Shown: positions 30,470 through 38,190 of the stretch, in pieces | Layout of the letters: each line of letters begins with the position of its first letter | Numbering within the stretch: position 1 is the stretch's first letter | NCBI GenBank assembly: GCA_934699065.1 | Contig: CAKUWD010000001.1 | Coordinates: forward strand, 9,071-73,070 | DNA: 64,000 nt | Direction: 5' to 3' | From: an uncultured Treponema sp. | GTDB lineage: Bacteria; Spirochaetota; Spirochaetia; Treponematales; Treponemataceae | The notes under the pieces: model-generated | The model's input: the letters and a program-made list of their open reading frames with translations, nothing else | Databases searched by the model: none | Told to the model about the DNA's origin: nothing | Translations under genes and position numbers: made by a program

Positions 30470-31039
30470 ATGAAAAATTATTTTACAGCTGAAGATGACA
30501 AACTAAAATGGAATGAAGGCGAGCCTGTATCGCTTCTGGATACTGTGGTATGCTCTGTTACCAAACGTCATAATGTATCTTTTGGTGGAATAGAAGGTGA
30601 TTATATCATTATGAATGCCCCGGACTGGGTAATAGTAATTCCAGAGAAAGAAGATAACTTTTTGATGGTAAAACAATGGCGTCATGGAGAAGCTGCTTTA
30701 AGCGTTGAATTTCCAGGAGGAGTAATTGACGCCGGAGAAACTCCAGAACATGCTGCCCTACGTGAATTAGAAGAAGAAACCGGTTATAAGGCCGGAAAAT
30801 TGATAGAACTCGGTTCTGTAAACCCTAATCCGGCCCTTTTTAGTAATCATGTTCATTTTTATCTGGCAAAAGATTTAATAGCAACCGGAAAACAGACTTT
30901 AGATGACGATGAATTTATAAATTGTATGGAACTTTCAAAAAAAGAAGTGCTTGAAGGCATGGGTACAGAACAGTTCCCACATGCAATTATGGGAATGGCA
31001 CTCAGCCTGTATATAAAGCATAATGGGGGCAGAATATAA
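30470..31039 (+). CDS. NUDIX hydrolase, ADP-ribose pyrophosphatase-like
   Basis: 189 aa. The Nudix box G-x5-E-x7-REL-x-EE-x-GY lies at residues 84-106 (GVIDAGETPEHAALRELEEE then TGY). The N-terminal strands and the FPGG before the box fit the ADP-ribose/nucleoside-diphosphate-sugar pyrophosphatase branch. Cytosolic. GGGG precedes the ATG. It stands alone, with its own terminator. Confidence 0.88.
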   Translation: MKNYFTAEDDKLKWNEGEPVSLLDTVVCSVTKRHNVSFGGIEGDYIIMNAPDWVIVIPEKEDNFLMVKQWRHGEAALSVEFPGGVIDAGETPEHAALRELEEETGYKAGKLIELGSVNPNPALFSNHVHFYLAKDLIATGKQTLDDDEFINCMELSKKEVLEGMGTEQFPHAIMGMALSLYIKHNGGRI

Positions 31040-31042
31040 AAA

Positions 31043-31072
31043 AAAACGGTCACCTGTAAAGGCAACCGTTTT
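31043..31072 (+). terminator. Terminator after the NUDIX gene
   Basis: AAAACGGT/ACCGTTTT (31043-31050, 31065-31072) with a 14-base loop, four bases past the stop codon. Directly followed by a third copy of the palindromic repeat. Confidence 0.75.
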
Positions 31073-31163
31073 GTCGCTCGATAAATCTCGCTCTAAGGCG
31101 TTCTTTCGATGAAGCTAAACCGACCCCTTTCGGCTCGGTTTTTAAGGGTTCTTCTATTGCAGC
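31073..31163. repeat. Palindromic interspersed repeat, diverged copy 3
   Basis: Same layout as 29334-29428: GTCGCTCGATAAATCTCGCTCT, TTCTTTCGATGAAGCTAAA, an AACCGA/TCGGTT hairpin with T5, then AAGGGTTCTTCTATTGCAGCC. Roughly three-quarters identical. It ends where the minus-strand LysM gene ends. Confidence 0.75.
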
Positions 31164-31853
31164 CTACTCGCCGTAAGTACTGTATGATTTCTTTGGATCA
31201 TAAGTTCCTTTACGGTATTCACCAGTAAGACTTGGAATCTTCATCTTCATACCAGGATGGATAAGATTTGGATCCTCAGGTTTTGGCATATTCTGCTTGT
31301 TAGCCTGATAAAGGTTTTCCCAAAGAAGAGGGTTATTATAAACATAAGGACGTCCTGAAATATTCCAGTAACAGTCTTTTGTTTCAGCCCAAGGTTTTAC
31401 AATATAGAATTCAGGAAGAGGAGTAACCTCACTTATACCATCAAGAGCAGCAAGAGAAGCTTTTGCATAAGCATTTGCCTGCTCATAATCTTCGCCGTCA
31501 AAAGAAGTTTCTGCTTTTTCAAGATTATCTTTTGCAGAAGTATAAGCCATTGGGAATGTATTTGGTGCATCAATTTTTTCTGCATAAGCAATCTGATTTT
31601 TTGCAAGCTTAATATTGTTTTCAGCTTCACCACGAGCCATCATCATCTTAATATAAGCTTCTGAAAGTGCAGCATTCTCTTCGGCTTTCTTTGAATACTC
31701 AACTGCATCATCATACTGACCAGCATCGAGTGCAATTTCTGCCTTCTTTGTATACTCATCTGCGAGTTTCTGGAAGGTATTGTTCTTATAGCTTACTGCA
31801 AATACAGAAGCGGCAAGTAAAGCAACTGCTAAAATCGAAATAATTTTTTTCAT
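31164..31853 (-). CDS. Exported LysM-domain protein
   Basis: 229 aa. A Sec signal peptide (MKKIISILAVALLAASVFA) leads into a helical, Ala/Glu/Lys-rich region with TPR-like spacing (residues 25-140). A C-terminal LysM-like domain follows (FYIVKPWAETKDCYWNISGR ... LIHPGMKMKIPS), which would bind peptidoglycan. Probably periplasmic. It is two bases downstream of the lipoprotein gene at 31856, so the two likely work together in the envelope. Confidence 0.75.
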   Translation of the reverse strand: MKKIISILAVALLAASVFAVSYKNNTFQKLADEYTKKAEIALDAGQYDDAVEYSKKAEENAALSEAYIKMMMARGEAENNIKLAKNQIAYAEKIDAPNTFPMAYTSAKDNLEKAETSFDGEDYEQANAYAKASLAALDGISEVTPLPEFYIVKPWAETKDCYWNISGRPYVYNNPLLWENLYQANKQNMPKPEDPNLIHPGMKMKIPSLTGEYRKGTYDPKKSYSTYGE

Positions 31854-31855
31854 AA

Positions 31856-32860
31856 TTACTCAGCCTCCGATTCATCAATTTCTTCATCAAGCTCTTCAGC
31901 GATATCAGCTTCAGCTTCTTCAGGATCTTCGTAATCATCAGCTTCAAGGAGAACTGCATCTTCATCTTCGATACCTTCAACCTTTTCTGTAATAGGAGCC
32001 TTAATATCAGCTTCTTCTGCAAACTTCTCGCTTTCTGCTACACGCTTTTTAGCTTCATCAATTGCAGCCTGTGCCGCAGCACGCTTAGCAAAAACGTCTT
32101 CATAAAGGTAGGTGAACTTTGTATTTGCATCCTTATATTTTTCTGAAGCCTTCTTTGCATTCTGCATTGCATAAAGTGAATCTCCAGACTGGATAAGATC
32201 TGCAGCCTCTTTATATTCAGCCTTGCGGGCAACACCAGCTTTTACACTGTCTGCATTCTTCTTTGCTTCAATTGCACCTTCACGCTCTTCTTTAGCAATC
32301 TTTTTGTATGCTACATTAATTACAGTGTTGAATTCTTTAAGAGCAGTTTCTGCATTTGCAAAAACAGACTTATCAAAATCATCTGTTCCCTTATCAAAAG
32401 CAGCATCTACTTTTGCAAGATTATCTACACCCCTATCGTAATTATTCTGAGCATAAGATGCATAACCATTATCATCGATTTCTTTTTTTGCCTCTACAGC
32501 AGCACTGTAATTTGCAAGAAGATTGTATCTATCGATAATTGACTGTGCATCAGCTTCAGGATTATCGCTATCTTTTAAAACTGCAAGTAATGAATCGACC
32601 TTATTCATCTGGTCTGGGCAATTCTTGTCTGCACCAGCTTCAAGTGCAGCCTTTCTTGCATCATTAATTTTTTCCATTAACATTGCGAGTCTTTCTTCTT
32701 CAGAAGGGCCTTCATCGTCAATATTTTCTGATAAATCTTCAACCGATTCTGTTACTTCGGGAGCCTCAGGGGCCTCTTCTTCCGCAGCAGGTTTTGAACC
32801 ACAGGAAATAAAGAACAGAAGTGTGAAAATAGAAAGAAGGATTACACTAACTTTCTTCAT
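31856..32860 (-). CDS. Lipoprotein with helical (DUF4398-like) repeats
   Basis: 334 aa from ATG 32860: signal peptide with lipobox FISC (Cys20), then an acidic linker, Ala/Lys/Glu-rich helices (KINDARKAALEAGADKNCP) and an acidic C-terminus. The pattern resembles the DUF4398/TmpB-type treponemal envelope proteins. A frame 45 residues longer runs through the stem-loop at 32941 and is rejected. Coupled to the LysM gene. Confidence 0.72.
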   Translation of the reverse strand: MKKVSVILLSIFTLLFFISCGSKPAAEEEAPEAPEVTESVEDLSENIDDEGPSEEERLAMLMEKINDARKAALEAGADKNCPDQMNKVDSLLAVLKDSDNPEADAQSIIDRYNLLANYSAAVEAKKEIDDNGYASYAQNNYDRGVDNLAKVDAAFDKGTDDFDKSVFANAETALKEFNTVINVAYKKIAKEEREGAIEAKKNADSVKAGVARKAEYKEAADLIQSGDSLYAMQNAKKASEKYKDANTKFTYLYEDVFAKRAAAQAAIDEAKKRVAESEKFAEEADIKAPITEKVEGIEDEDAVLLEADDYEDPEEAEADIAEELDEEIDESEAE

Positions 32861-32940
32861 ATTTACCTCACATTTAAAATATTTTGTATATTTTACTATA
32901 TTATCGGCAATCTTACAACGATAATTTAAACAACAGTCAT

Positions 32941-33025
32941 TATGGTCGGTCTCTCCCGTAGAAAATGCCCCATGCCAACGGAATGATGTTGTCATGTGTC
33001 ATTTTCTACTCCGAGACCGACCATA
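32941..33025. repeat. 85-base long stem-loop between divergent genes
   Basis: 13-base arms TATGGTCGGTCTC (32941-32953, 33013-33025), then 10-base arms GTAGAAAATG (32958-32967, 33000-33009), then CATG and CAAC arms around an 8-base loop, with only small symmetric internal loops. TA flanks an 11-base TGGTCGGTCTC terminal repeat, which could be a tiny TA-target element, or it could be a transcribed hairpin. Confidence 0.8.
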
Positions 33026-33073
33026 AATGGCAGTTCAATTAATTATCCTTGTAAGTTACAAAAGGAGGCGGAA

Positions 33074-33301
33074 ATGGCGGATGATTTTTCTTTTAAGATT
33101 GAAAAAAGTCTTGGAACTGTTGCTGAAGGAAAAGGTGGCTGGAATCTGGAATTAAATCTTGTTTCCTGGGGTGGAAGACCTGCTAAGTATGATTTACGCA
33201 GCTGGTCTCCGGATCATCAGAAAATGGGAAAAGGTTCTACCTTTACATCAGATGAACTGAAGGCTTTGAAAGAACTTCTCAGCACTCTTGAGATAGATTA
33301 G
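33074..33301 (+). CDS. YdbC/PC4-like single-stranded nucleic-acid-binding protein
   Basis: 75 aa from ATG 33074, preceded by AAAGGAGG. KSGW-type segment GGWNLELNLVSWGGRPAKYD and LRSWSPDH match the YdbC family (PC4-like fold), which binds single-stranded DNA and influences transcription. A frame 26 residues longer would start inside the stem-loop. Its last 23 bases overlap the convergent holA gene. Confidence 0.8.
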   Translation: MADDFSFKIEKSLGTVAEGKGGWNLELNLVSWGGRPAKYDLRSWSPDHQKMGKGSTFTSDELKALKELLSTLEID

Positions 33302-34265
33302 AAAGCTGAGCTCCATTTTTTATAACGATTTCATAAATCATTTTTTGAAGAAGCACATCCTCCATCTGGGATCCACCCGAACGGATTTCCATATCTGTTG
33401 ATGCAAGCACCGCAAGAATAGCGGCTGTCTGTCCCATTGTCCAAACTTTTGCTGCACTACGATACTGTTTCTGGAGCATCTGCTGCGGAATAGCCTGTTC
33501 TCCTCTTTTATGCCAGTCCTGTAATTTTCTAAAACAAGAAGCAAGCCCCGCAATAATCATTACGGAAGAGTTTTCTTTTGAAAGTCTGATTTTTTGTAAA
33601 ATCTGAAGTCCTTTCTCAAGACGAACAGGAGCCAGATCATTACTGTTTGCTAGCTCGCGGAATAAGCTGAAGGCATTTTCTTCGCGGTTATGTGTGAGAA
33701 CTGATTCTACATCAGCTTCTGTAATTTCATGATCTTTTGGAAAAAGAACAAAAAAACGAGAACACTCAGCAGCAAGTGACTGTGTGTTATTTTCAATTAA
33801 TTCAAGTACAAGTTTTGCTGCACTCTGTTGAATTCTGTATCCGTTTTTACTGAAATAGCTTGTAACCCATGGAAGTTTTTCATTCTCAAACATTTCCCAG
33901 AACTTTTTGCGGTTACTGTTTGGAACAAGCTTTTCAAGTTTTGAATCTACACTGATTTCATCTGAAATAAGAATAAGAACTGCAGAAGGCTCCGGATTTT
34001 CCAGCCAGTCTGCAATCATCTGTACATCATCCTTTTTCTTTATAAGTTCAGCATTACGGCAGACAACACAGACTCCATCAGAAAACAAAGTACCACTCTG
34101 CAAGATTGTCATGACTTCATTAAGTGGGGTTTCGAGAAGATAAAATGAATGTTCATCTATTACACCGAACTGTTTTTTATGAGCAGCCTTTACTGCTTCT
34201 ACAGCATCATTTCTTTTTCCGAATTCTGGACCTGTGTAAAGATATATAGGATTTGCTTTTGCCAT
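33279..34265 (-). CDS. holA: DNA polymerase III subunit delta
   Basis: 328 aa. N-terminal ATPase-like domain (ANPIYLYTGPEFGKR) and C-terminal helical collar typical of the clamp-loader delta subunit, which opens the sliding clamp. Weakly conserved family; call rests on overall layout. Start at ATG 34265, two bases after the lexA stop. Last gene of the hprK-ptsH-lexA-holA group. Confidence 0.8.
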   Translation of the reverse strand: MAKANPIYLYTGPEFGKRNDAVEAVKAAHKKQFGVIDEHSFYLLETPLNEVMTILQSGTLFSDGVCVVCRNAELIKKKDDVQMIADWLENPEPSAVLILISDEISVDSKLEKLVPNSNRKKFWEMFENEKLPWVTSYFSKNGYRIQQSAAKLVLELIENNTQSLAAECSRFFVLFPKDHEITEADVESVLTHNREENAFSLFRELANSNDLAPVRLEKGLQILQKIRLSKENSSVMIIAGLASCFRKLQDWHKRGEQAIPQQMLQKQYRSAAKVWTMGQTAAILAVLASTDMEIRSGGSQMEDVLLQKMIYEIVIKNGAQLSNLSQEC

Positions 34266-34267
34266 TT

Positions 34268-34879
34268 TTAGTAAGTTCTTACGATGTTTGAAAGTATTCC
34301 AACGATGCGGACATCTGTACAATAAATTGCCTGAAAATCAGGATTTTCTGGTTGAAGGCGGATTCTTGAAGATTCCTTGTAATAACGCTTCAAAGTTATT
34401 GCATCATCAATTACAGCTACAATAATCTGTCCGTCCTGTGCAGTAGATGACTGTTCCACAACTGCAAGGTCACCGTCGAGTATTCCGGCATTAATCATAC
34501 TCTGCCCACGCACACGGAGTGCGAAATAACTCTTTCCCGGACGAACAAAAGGCTCTGTAAGGTTTACATATCCATCAAGATTTTCTTCGCTCAAAAGAGG
34601 TTTACCGGCAGCAACTGTTCCTAAAAGAGGAACTTTACTGATATATGTCTGTGGTTCTTTATCGCGGCAATCTGAGAGAACCCGGATTGAACGTGCTTTT
34701 TTCTGACTCTGTGAAAGGAAGCCTTTTTTCTGTAAAGCAAGAATATGATCCTGTACAGCACGAAGAGAAATACCAAAATGTTCACTAATATCGCGGACTG
34801 TTGGCGGATATGAATTTTCTTCTGAATAAGAAGATATATAATTCAGGACCTCTTTCTGTCGGTCTGTGATCCCTCTCAT
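34268..34879 (-). CDS. lexA: LexA repressor
   Basis: 203 aa. N-terminal winged helix (ITDRQKEVLNYISSY, DISEHFGISLRAVQDH), autocleavage site Ala91-Gly92, catalytic Ser127 (RGQSMINAG) and Lys164 (DAITLKRY). Controls the SOS response. Nine bases separate it from ptsH, and no separate promoter or obvious LexA operator is visible, so it seems to ride on the hprK operon. Confidence 0.95.
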   Translation of the reverse strand: MRGITDRQKEVLNYISSYSEENSYPPTVRDISEHFGISLRAVQDHILALQKKGFLSQSQKKARSIRVLSDCRDKEPQTYISKVPLLGTVAAGKPLLSEENLDGYVNLTEPFVRPGKSYFALRVRGQSMINAGILDGDLAVVEQSSTAQDGQIIVAVIDDAITLKRYYKESSRIRLQPENPDFQAIYCTDVRIVGILSNIVRTY

Positions 34880-34888
34880 TTCAACCTC

Positions 34889-35155
34889 CTACTCTTCTTC
34901 GAATTTGCTGTTGAAAAGCTCCTCTATTACTGAAGCTGCCTCTGATTCATCAGGCCCTACAACCTGCATTGTAAGCTGAGTATTATATCCAGCTCCCATT
35001 GCAATTACACCCATGATGGATTTTGCATTTACTGTTGCTCCATCACGTGTAAGAGTAATTTCGCTTTCAAACTTGTTTGATGTCTGAGCGATAATTGCCG
35101 CAGGTCTTGCGTGAATTCCTGCCCTGTTCTGAACTGTTAAAATCTTCTCGATCAT
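34889..35155 (-). CDS. ptsH: Phosphocarrier protein HPr
   Basis: 88 aa. Both phosphorylation sites are present: His15 in AGIHARPA and Ser46 in KSIMG. The Ser site is the HPr kinase target, and hprK lies just upstream. No PTS permease is seen in the window, so in treponemes the pair probably has a regulatory role (inference). Confidence 0.96.
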   Translation of the reverse strand: MIEKILTVQNRAGIHARPAAIIAQTSNKFESEITLTRDGATVNAKSIMGVIAMGAGYNTQLTMQVVGPDESEAASVIEELFNSKFEEE

Positions 35156-35194
35156 ATTAATTTCCTTGGCAGCCTCTCTGCCCCGTTTTATATT

Positions 35195-36184
35195 TTAGTA
35201 AGAATCGTCGTTGCCGTTATATACGGACTGCGCTTCTCCTGTTTCAATCCATTTAAGAACATTCTGGTTGAAGTCTTTTGCAGAATTATATCCCATATTT
35301 TTAAGACGCTCATTCATCGCTGCGGCTTCAATAATAATAGGAAGATTTCGACCCGGGCGGACCGGAATTTCAATTACAGGAACTTTTACTCCCAGCAGTT
35401 CCTTATATTTTTGTTCTGTTCCAAGACGGTCATAAGCCTTTGAGGAGTTCCAGTCTTCAAGCTGAACAATAAGCTGAACTTCTTTCTGGTCGCGAATGGC
35501 ACCAACACCATAAAGCTGGGAAATATTTATAATTCCCAGACCACGAATTTCCATATGGTGGCTTATAACAGTATTTGAACCGCGCCCAAGAATAATATTT
35601 CCATTTACACAGCGAATTTCAATAATATCATCAGCTACAAGCCGATGTCCGCGTTCTACAAGTTCAAGTGCAGTTTCACTCTTACCTACTCCTGAATGAC
35701 CTGCCAGCAGAATTCCAATACCATAAACTTCTACAAGCACACCATGAAGTGTCTGATGAGGCGCAAACTGATTTGCAAATACACGGATAATACGGTTTGA
35801 AAACTCTATAGAGGTAAGACTTGTCTGAAGAAGAGGACAATAACTCTCTTCTGCAATGCTCCTAAAATCTTCTGTAGGCTCAAGATTATAAGTAAAAATA
35901 CAGCATGGCATTTGAGAACGGAAAAAGTTTCGGATTGAATCAGTATTTTTTTCTTTGTGAAGTTTCTGCAGATAGGCTACTTCGCCGCGACCAAAAACCT
36001 GAACACGGTTGCTGGCAAAAGATTCATAAAAACCTGAAAGTGCAAGGCCAGGACGGTTAAGTTCAGGAACCGTAATAGCGCGGGGTAATCCGCGGCGCCC
36101 TGCGATACACTTTAAATCAAGAGCATCATGTCCGGAAAGTTCGAGGTCTAGCAAATCAAGTACTGTAAATTTCTTATCTGCCAT
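35195..36184 (-). CDS. hprK: HPr kinase/phosphorylase
   Basis: 329 aa. Walker A GHSGVGKS at 162-169, the conserved His147 (LHGVLVEVYG), Asp pair near 185-186 (VADDIIEIR) and the signature RGLGIINI. Phosphorylates Ser46 of HPr and reverses it. No Shine-Dalgarno; the -10 box ends eight bases before the ATG. Heads a four-gene group with ptsH, lexA and holA. Confidence 0.95.
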   Translation of the reverse strand: MADKKFTVLDLLDLELSGHDALDLKCIAGRRGLPRAITVPELNRPGLALSGFYESFASNRVQVFGRGEVAYLQKLHKEKNTDSIRNFFRSQMPCCIFTYNLEPTEDFRSIAEESYCPLLQTSLTSIEFSNRIIRVFANQFAPHQTLHGVLVEVYGIGILLAGHSGVGKSETALELVERGHRLVADDIIEIRCVNGNIILGRGSNTVISHHMEIRGLGIINISQLYGVGAIRDQKEVQLIVQLEDWNSSKAYDRLGTEQKYKELLGVKVPVIEIPVRPGRNLPIIIEAAAMNERLKNMGYNSAKDFNQNVLKWIETGEAQSVYNGNDDSY

Positions 36185-36192
36185 ACGCGTTT

Positions 36193-36221
36193 ACTATACA
36201 CAGTTTAAGATATCTTATCAA
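36193..36221 (-). promoter_or_regulatory. hprK promoter
   Basis: TTGATA (36216-36221), 17 bases, TATAGT (36193-36198) on the minus strand; eight bases to the ATG at 36184, giving a leaderless or nearly leaderless message. Confidence 0.7.
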
Positions 36222-36322
36222 TAGAGAAAGTTTTTTTTAATCAAAATTTGTTTTTTCGTAAAACCCGTGTTACTATAATATACAGAAAGGCCCGCGTATA
36301 CGGGATTACATCACTTACAGCC

Positions 36323-36350
36323 GGAGTAAAGCAAATTTACTCCAAAGGAG
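36323..36350 (+). promoter_or_regulatory. Hairpin next to the ribosome binding site of the hibernation factor
   Basis: GGAGTAAA/TTTACTCC (36323-36343) abuts the Shine-Dalgarno AAAGGAG (36344-36350). The GGAG in the hairpin's first arm is itself an alternative anti-SD partner, so folding could tune translation. A TATAAT lies upstream near 36272 with a weak -35. Confidence 0.45.
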
Positions 36351-36356
36351 ACAACT

Positions 36357-36644
36357 ATGACACCATCTATTAACGCAGTAGGATTTACACTTGAGCAGAA
36401 GCAGTCTGATATGATTGAGTCAAAACTTAAGAGAATTGCTTATGCCGATGAACTGATTGTCGATTTACTTATGAAAATCAAGCACGACAAGGCTTATGTA
36501 TTTGATACAACAGTAAACTTTAAGTGGGGAACACAGGCTCACGTTACTGGAGAAGATTTTGATTTTGGAGCAGCCTTGAACAAGATGATGGATGTACTTG
36601 ATAACAAAATCAAGAAGGAAAAAGATAAGGTTCAGCAGAAGTAA
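36357..36644 (+). CDS. hpf: Ribosome hibernation promoting factor, short form
   Basis: 95 aa. Matches the HPF/YfiA/RaiA fold: ESKLKRIAYADELIVDLLMK, then VNFKWGTQAHVTGEDFDFGA in place of the usual VEVTI...ADLYAAID. It lacks the long C-terminal dimerisation domain. Such genes often sit beside rpoN, ptsH and hprK, as here. A full-strength Shine-Dalgarno precedes it. Confidence 0.78.
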   Translation: MTPSINAVGFTLEQKQSDMIESKLKRIAYADELIVDLLMKIKHDKAYVFDTTVNFKWGTQAHVTGEDFDFGAALNKMMDVLDNKIKKEKDKVQQK

Positions 36645-36665
36645 AATACTACGCTAATCCATATG

Positions 36666-36698
36666 AACGGTCTGTACAAAGTGCAGGCCGTTTTTTTT
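36666..36698 (+). terminator. Terminator after hpf
   Basis: AACGGTCTG/CAGGCCGTT with one internal mismatch followed by T8. The T-run overlaps the last base of the rpoN stop codon on the other strand. Confidence 0.85.
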
Positions 36699-38133
36699 AT
36701 CGTTTATATGAATTTTTGAGTCCAAGCTGTGCACGATATTTTGCGACGGTACGACGGGCAATTCTGGCACCCTTCTGATTCAACAATTCGCAAAGCTTTT
36801 GATCTGAAAGATTTTCGTTACCATGTTCAGAAAGCACATCCTTAATTTTTTGTTTAATTCTTTCGGAGGAAATTGTTTTACTACCGTCTCGATTCGAAAC
36901 TCCTGAAGTAAAGAAATACCAGGCTGGAAAAAGTCCCCATTCCGTTTGAATATATTTACTGCCATTTTTTGCTGACGTTCGTGAAACTGTTGATTCATGG
37001 ATTCCCAATTCCTGAGCAATCTGACGGCGGGTAAGAACCTTGAGGTGACCAGGGCCCTTCAGAAAAAAGTTTTTCTGGGCATGTACAATGGCGCAGCCCT
37101 GCATAACAATCGTTGATTCGCGGAATTGAAGTGAATTTATTAAAGCCTGGGCCTTAGCCACATTTTCCTTATCCATTTTGAACTCAGGAGAAATGCGTAC
37201 CTCGGGTAAAGATCCTGAAGCATATTTTATCTGAAAATGATAATCTGAATTAATAGAAACAAGGCCGCGCGAATAATCATCATCTGCAGGGCCATTTTCT
37301 TTTGTTACAATTAACACAACATCCGGGCGGCCAGTATCTGCTCCTGCTTCCGTATTATAACCCTGAGCCGGATGCGGATTAAGTGAGAGAATAAATTTAA
37401 GAGCCGAAGCCGCAGCAGCTTCGTCAAGCGAAAGGTTATCAATTACAGAAGTATCTGCAAAGGCTTTTTTATGAAGCGAGTTCTTAAAGTCAATAAGTTT
37501 GCGACTGATTTTCTGGGCATCAGGCGGGTTCATAAAATCAAGATGTCCATCCAGAATAAAAAGCGCAAGCGGATCAGGATTTTCTGAAAGCTGAGCCTGT
37601 ATCAAAAGGCTTTCTTCTGGAGTCCGGCAGCAGGTTCCTATTGGATCGAGAGACTGAACCATTTTAAGACAGCGTTCAAGAAGGTCTTTTTCCGCTGCAG
37701 GATTTTTATGTGGCAGAAAAGTTTCTGGAGAAAGCATGGAGCCGTAAAAGCCGTTTCTGTCGAGATTATAAATCAGCTTAGTACATAACTCATGCTCAGC
37801 CTCTGAGATTTTCATAGCATTCAATTGATGAAGAAGATGTGCCTGAAGCGTCTCATCGTAGTCCTGTTGATTTTCCAGAATCTGCTGAAATTGATCTGAG
37901 CTTGTTGAATTACCGAAGGATGTAGAATAATTTTCTCCGCCAGTAAAGTTTTCCCTGCGTGATGGCTCACTTACAATTTCAAGTGCTGGATTTTCGCTGA
38001 CTGCTTTGTATATTTCACTGCGCAGTGTCTCATTCCCCATTGCAAGATAATTGAGGGTGGTTATCTGAACTTGAGAAAGCTTTTGTATCTGTTTTTGAAC
38101 AAGCTTTTGTTCCAGTCTCAATGAAGCGTCCAT
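36697..38133 (-). CDS. rpoN: RNA polymerase sigma-54 factor
   Basis: 478 aa. Region I is Gln/Leu-rich at the N-terminus (LRLEQKLVQKQIQKLSQVQI). The core-binding domain follows, then a helix-turn-helix (LTRRQIAQELGIHESTVSR) and the RpoN box ARRTVAKYR at 459-467. It directs transcription from -24/-12 promoters with an AAA+ activator; the hsp20 promoter in this window is a target candidate. No activator gene is seen here. Confidence 0.96.
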   Translation of the reverse strand: MDASLRLEQKLVQKQIQKLSQVQITTLNYLAMGNETLRSEIYKAVSENPALEIVSEPSRRENFTGGENYSTSFGNSTSSDQFQQILENQQDYDETLQAHLLHQLNAMKISEAEHELCTKLIYNLDRNGFYGSMLSPETFLPHKNPAAEKDLLERCLKMVQSLDPIGTCCRTPEESLLIQAQLSENPDPLALFILDGHLDFMNPPDAQKISRKLIDFKNSLHKKAFADTSVIDNLSLDEAAAASALKFILSLNPHPAQGYNTEAGADTGRPDVVLIVTKENGPADDDYSRGLVSINSDYHFQIKYASGSLPEVRISPEFKMDKENVAKAQALINSLQFRESTIVMQGCAIVHAQKNFFLKGPGHLKVLTRRQIAQELGIHESTVSRTSAKNGSKYIQTEWGLFPAWYFFTSGVSNRDGSKTISSERIKQKIKDVLSEHGNENLSDQKLCELLNQKGARIARRTVAKYRAQLGLKNSYKR

Positions 38134-38190
38134 CTTTATAATCCTATTTGATTATAGCATAAAAGCCAGTCAAACTGTATACTTGCATTT

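Noticed and set aside
32861..32995. 45-residue N-terminal extension of the DUF4398-like lipoprotein
   Set aside because: Runs through the stem-loop; the signal peptide with lipobox starts at ATG 32860.
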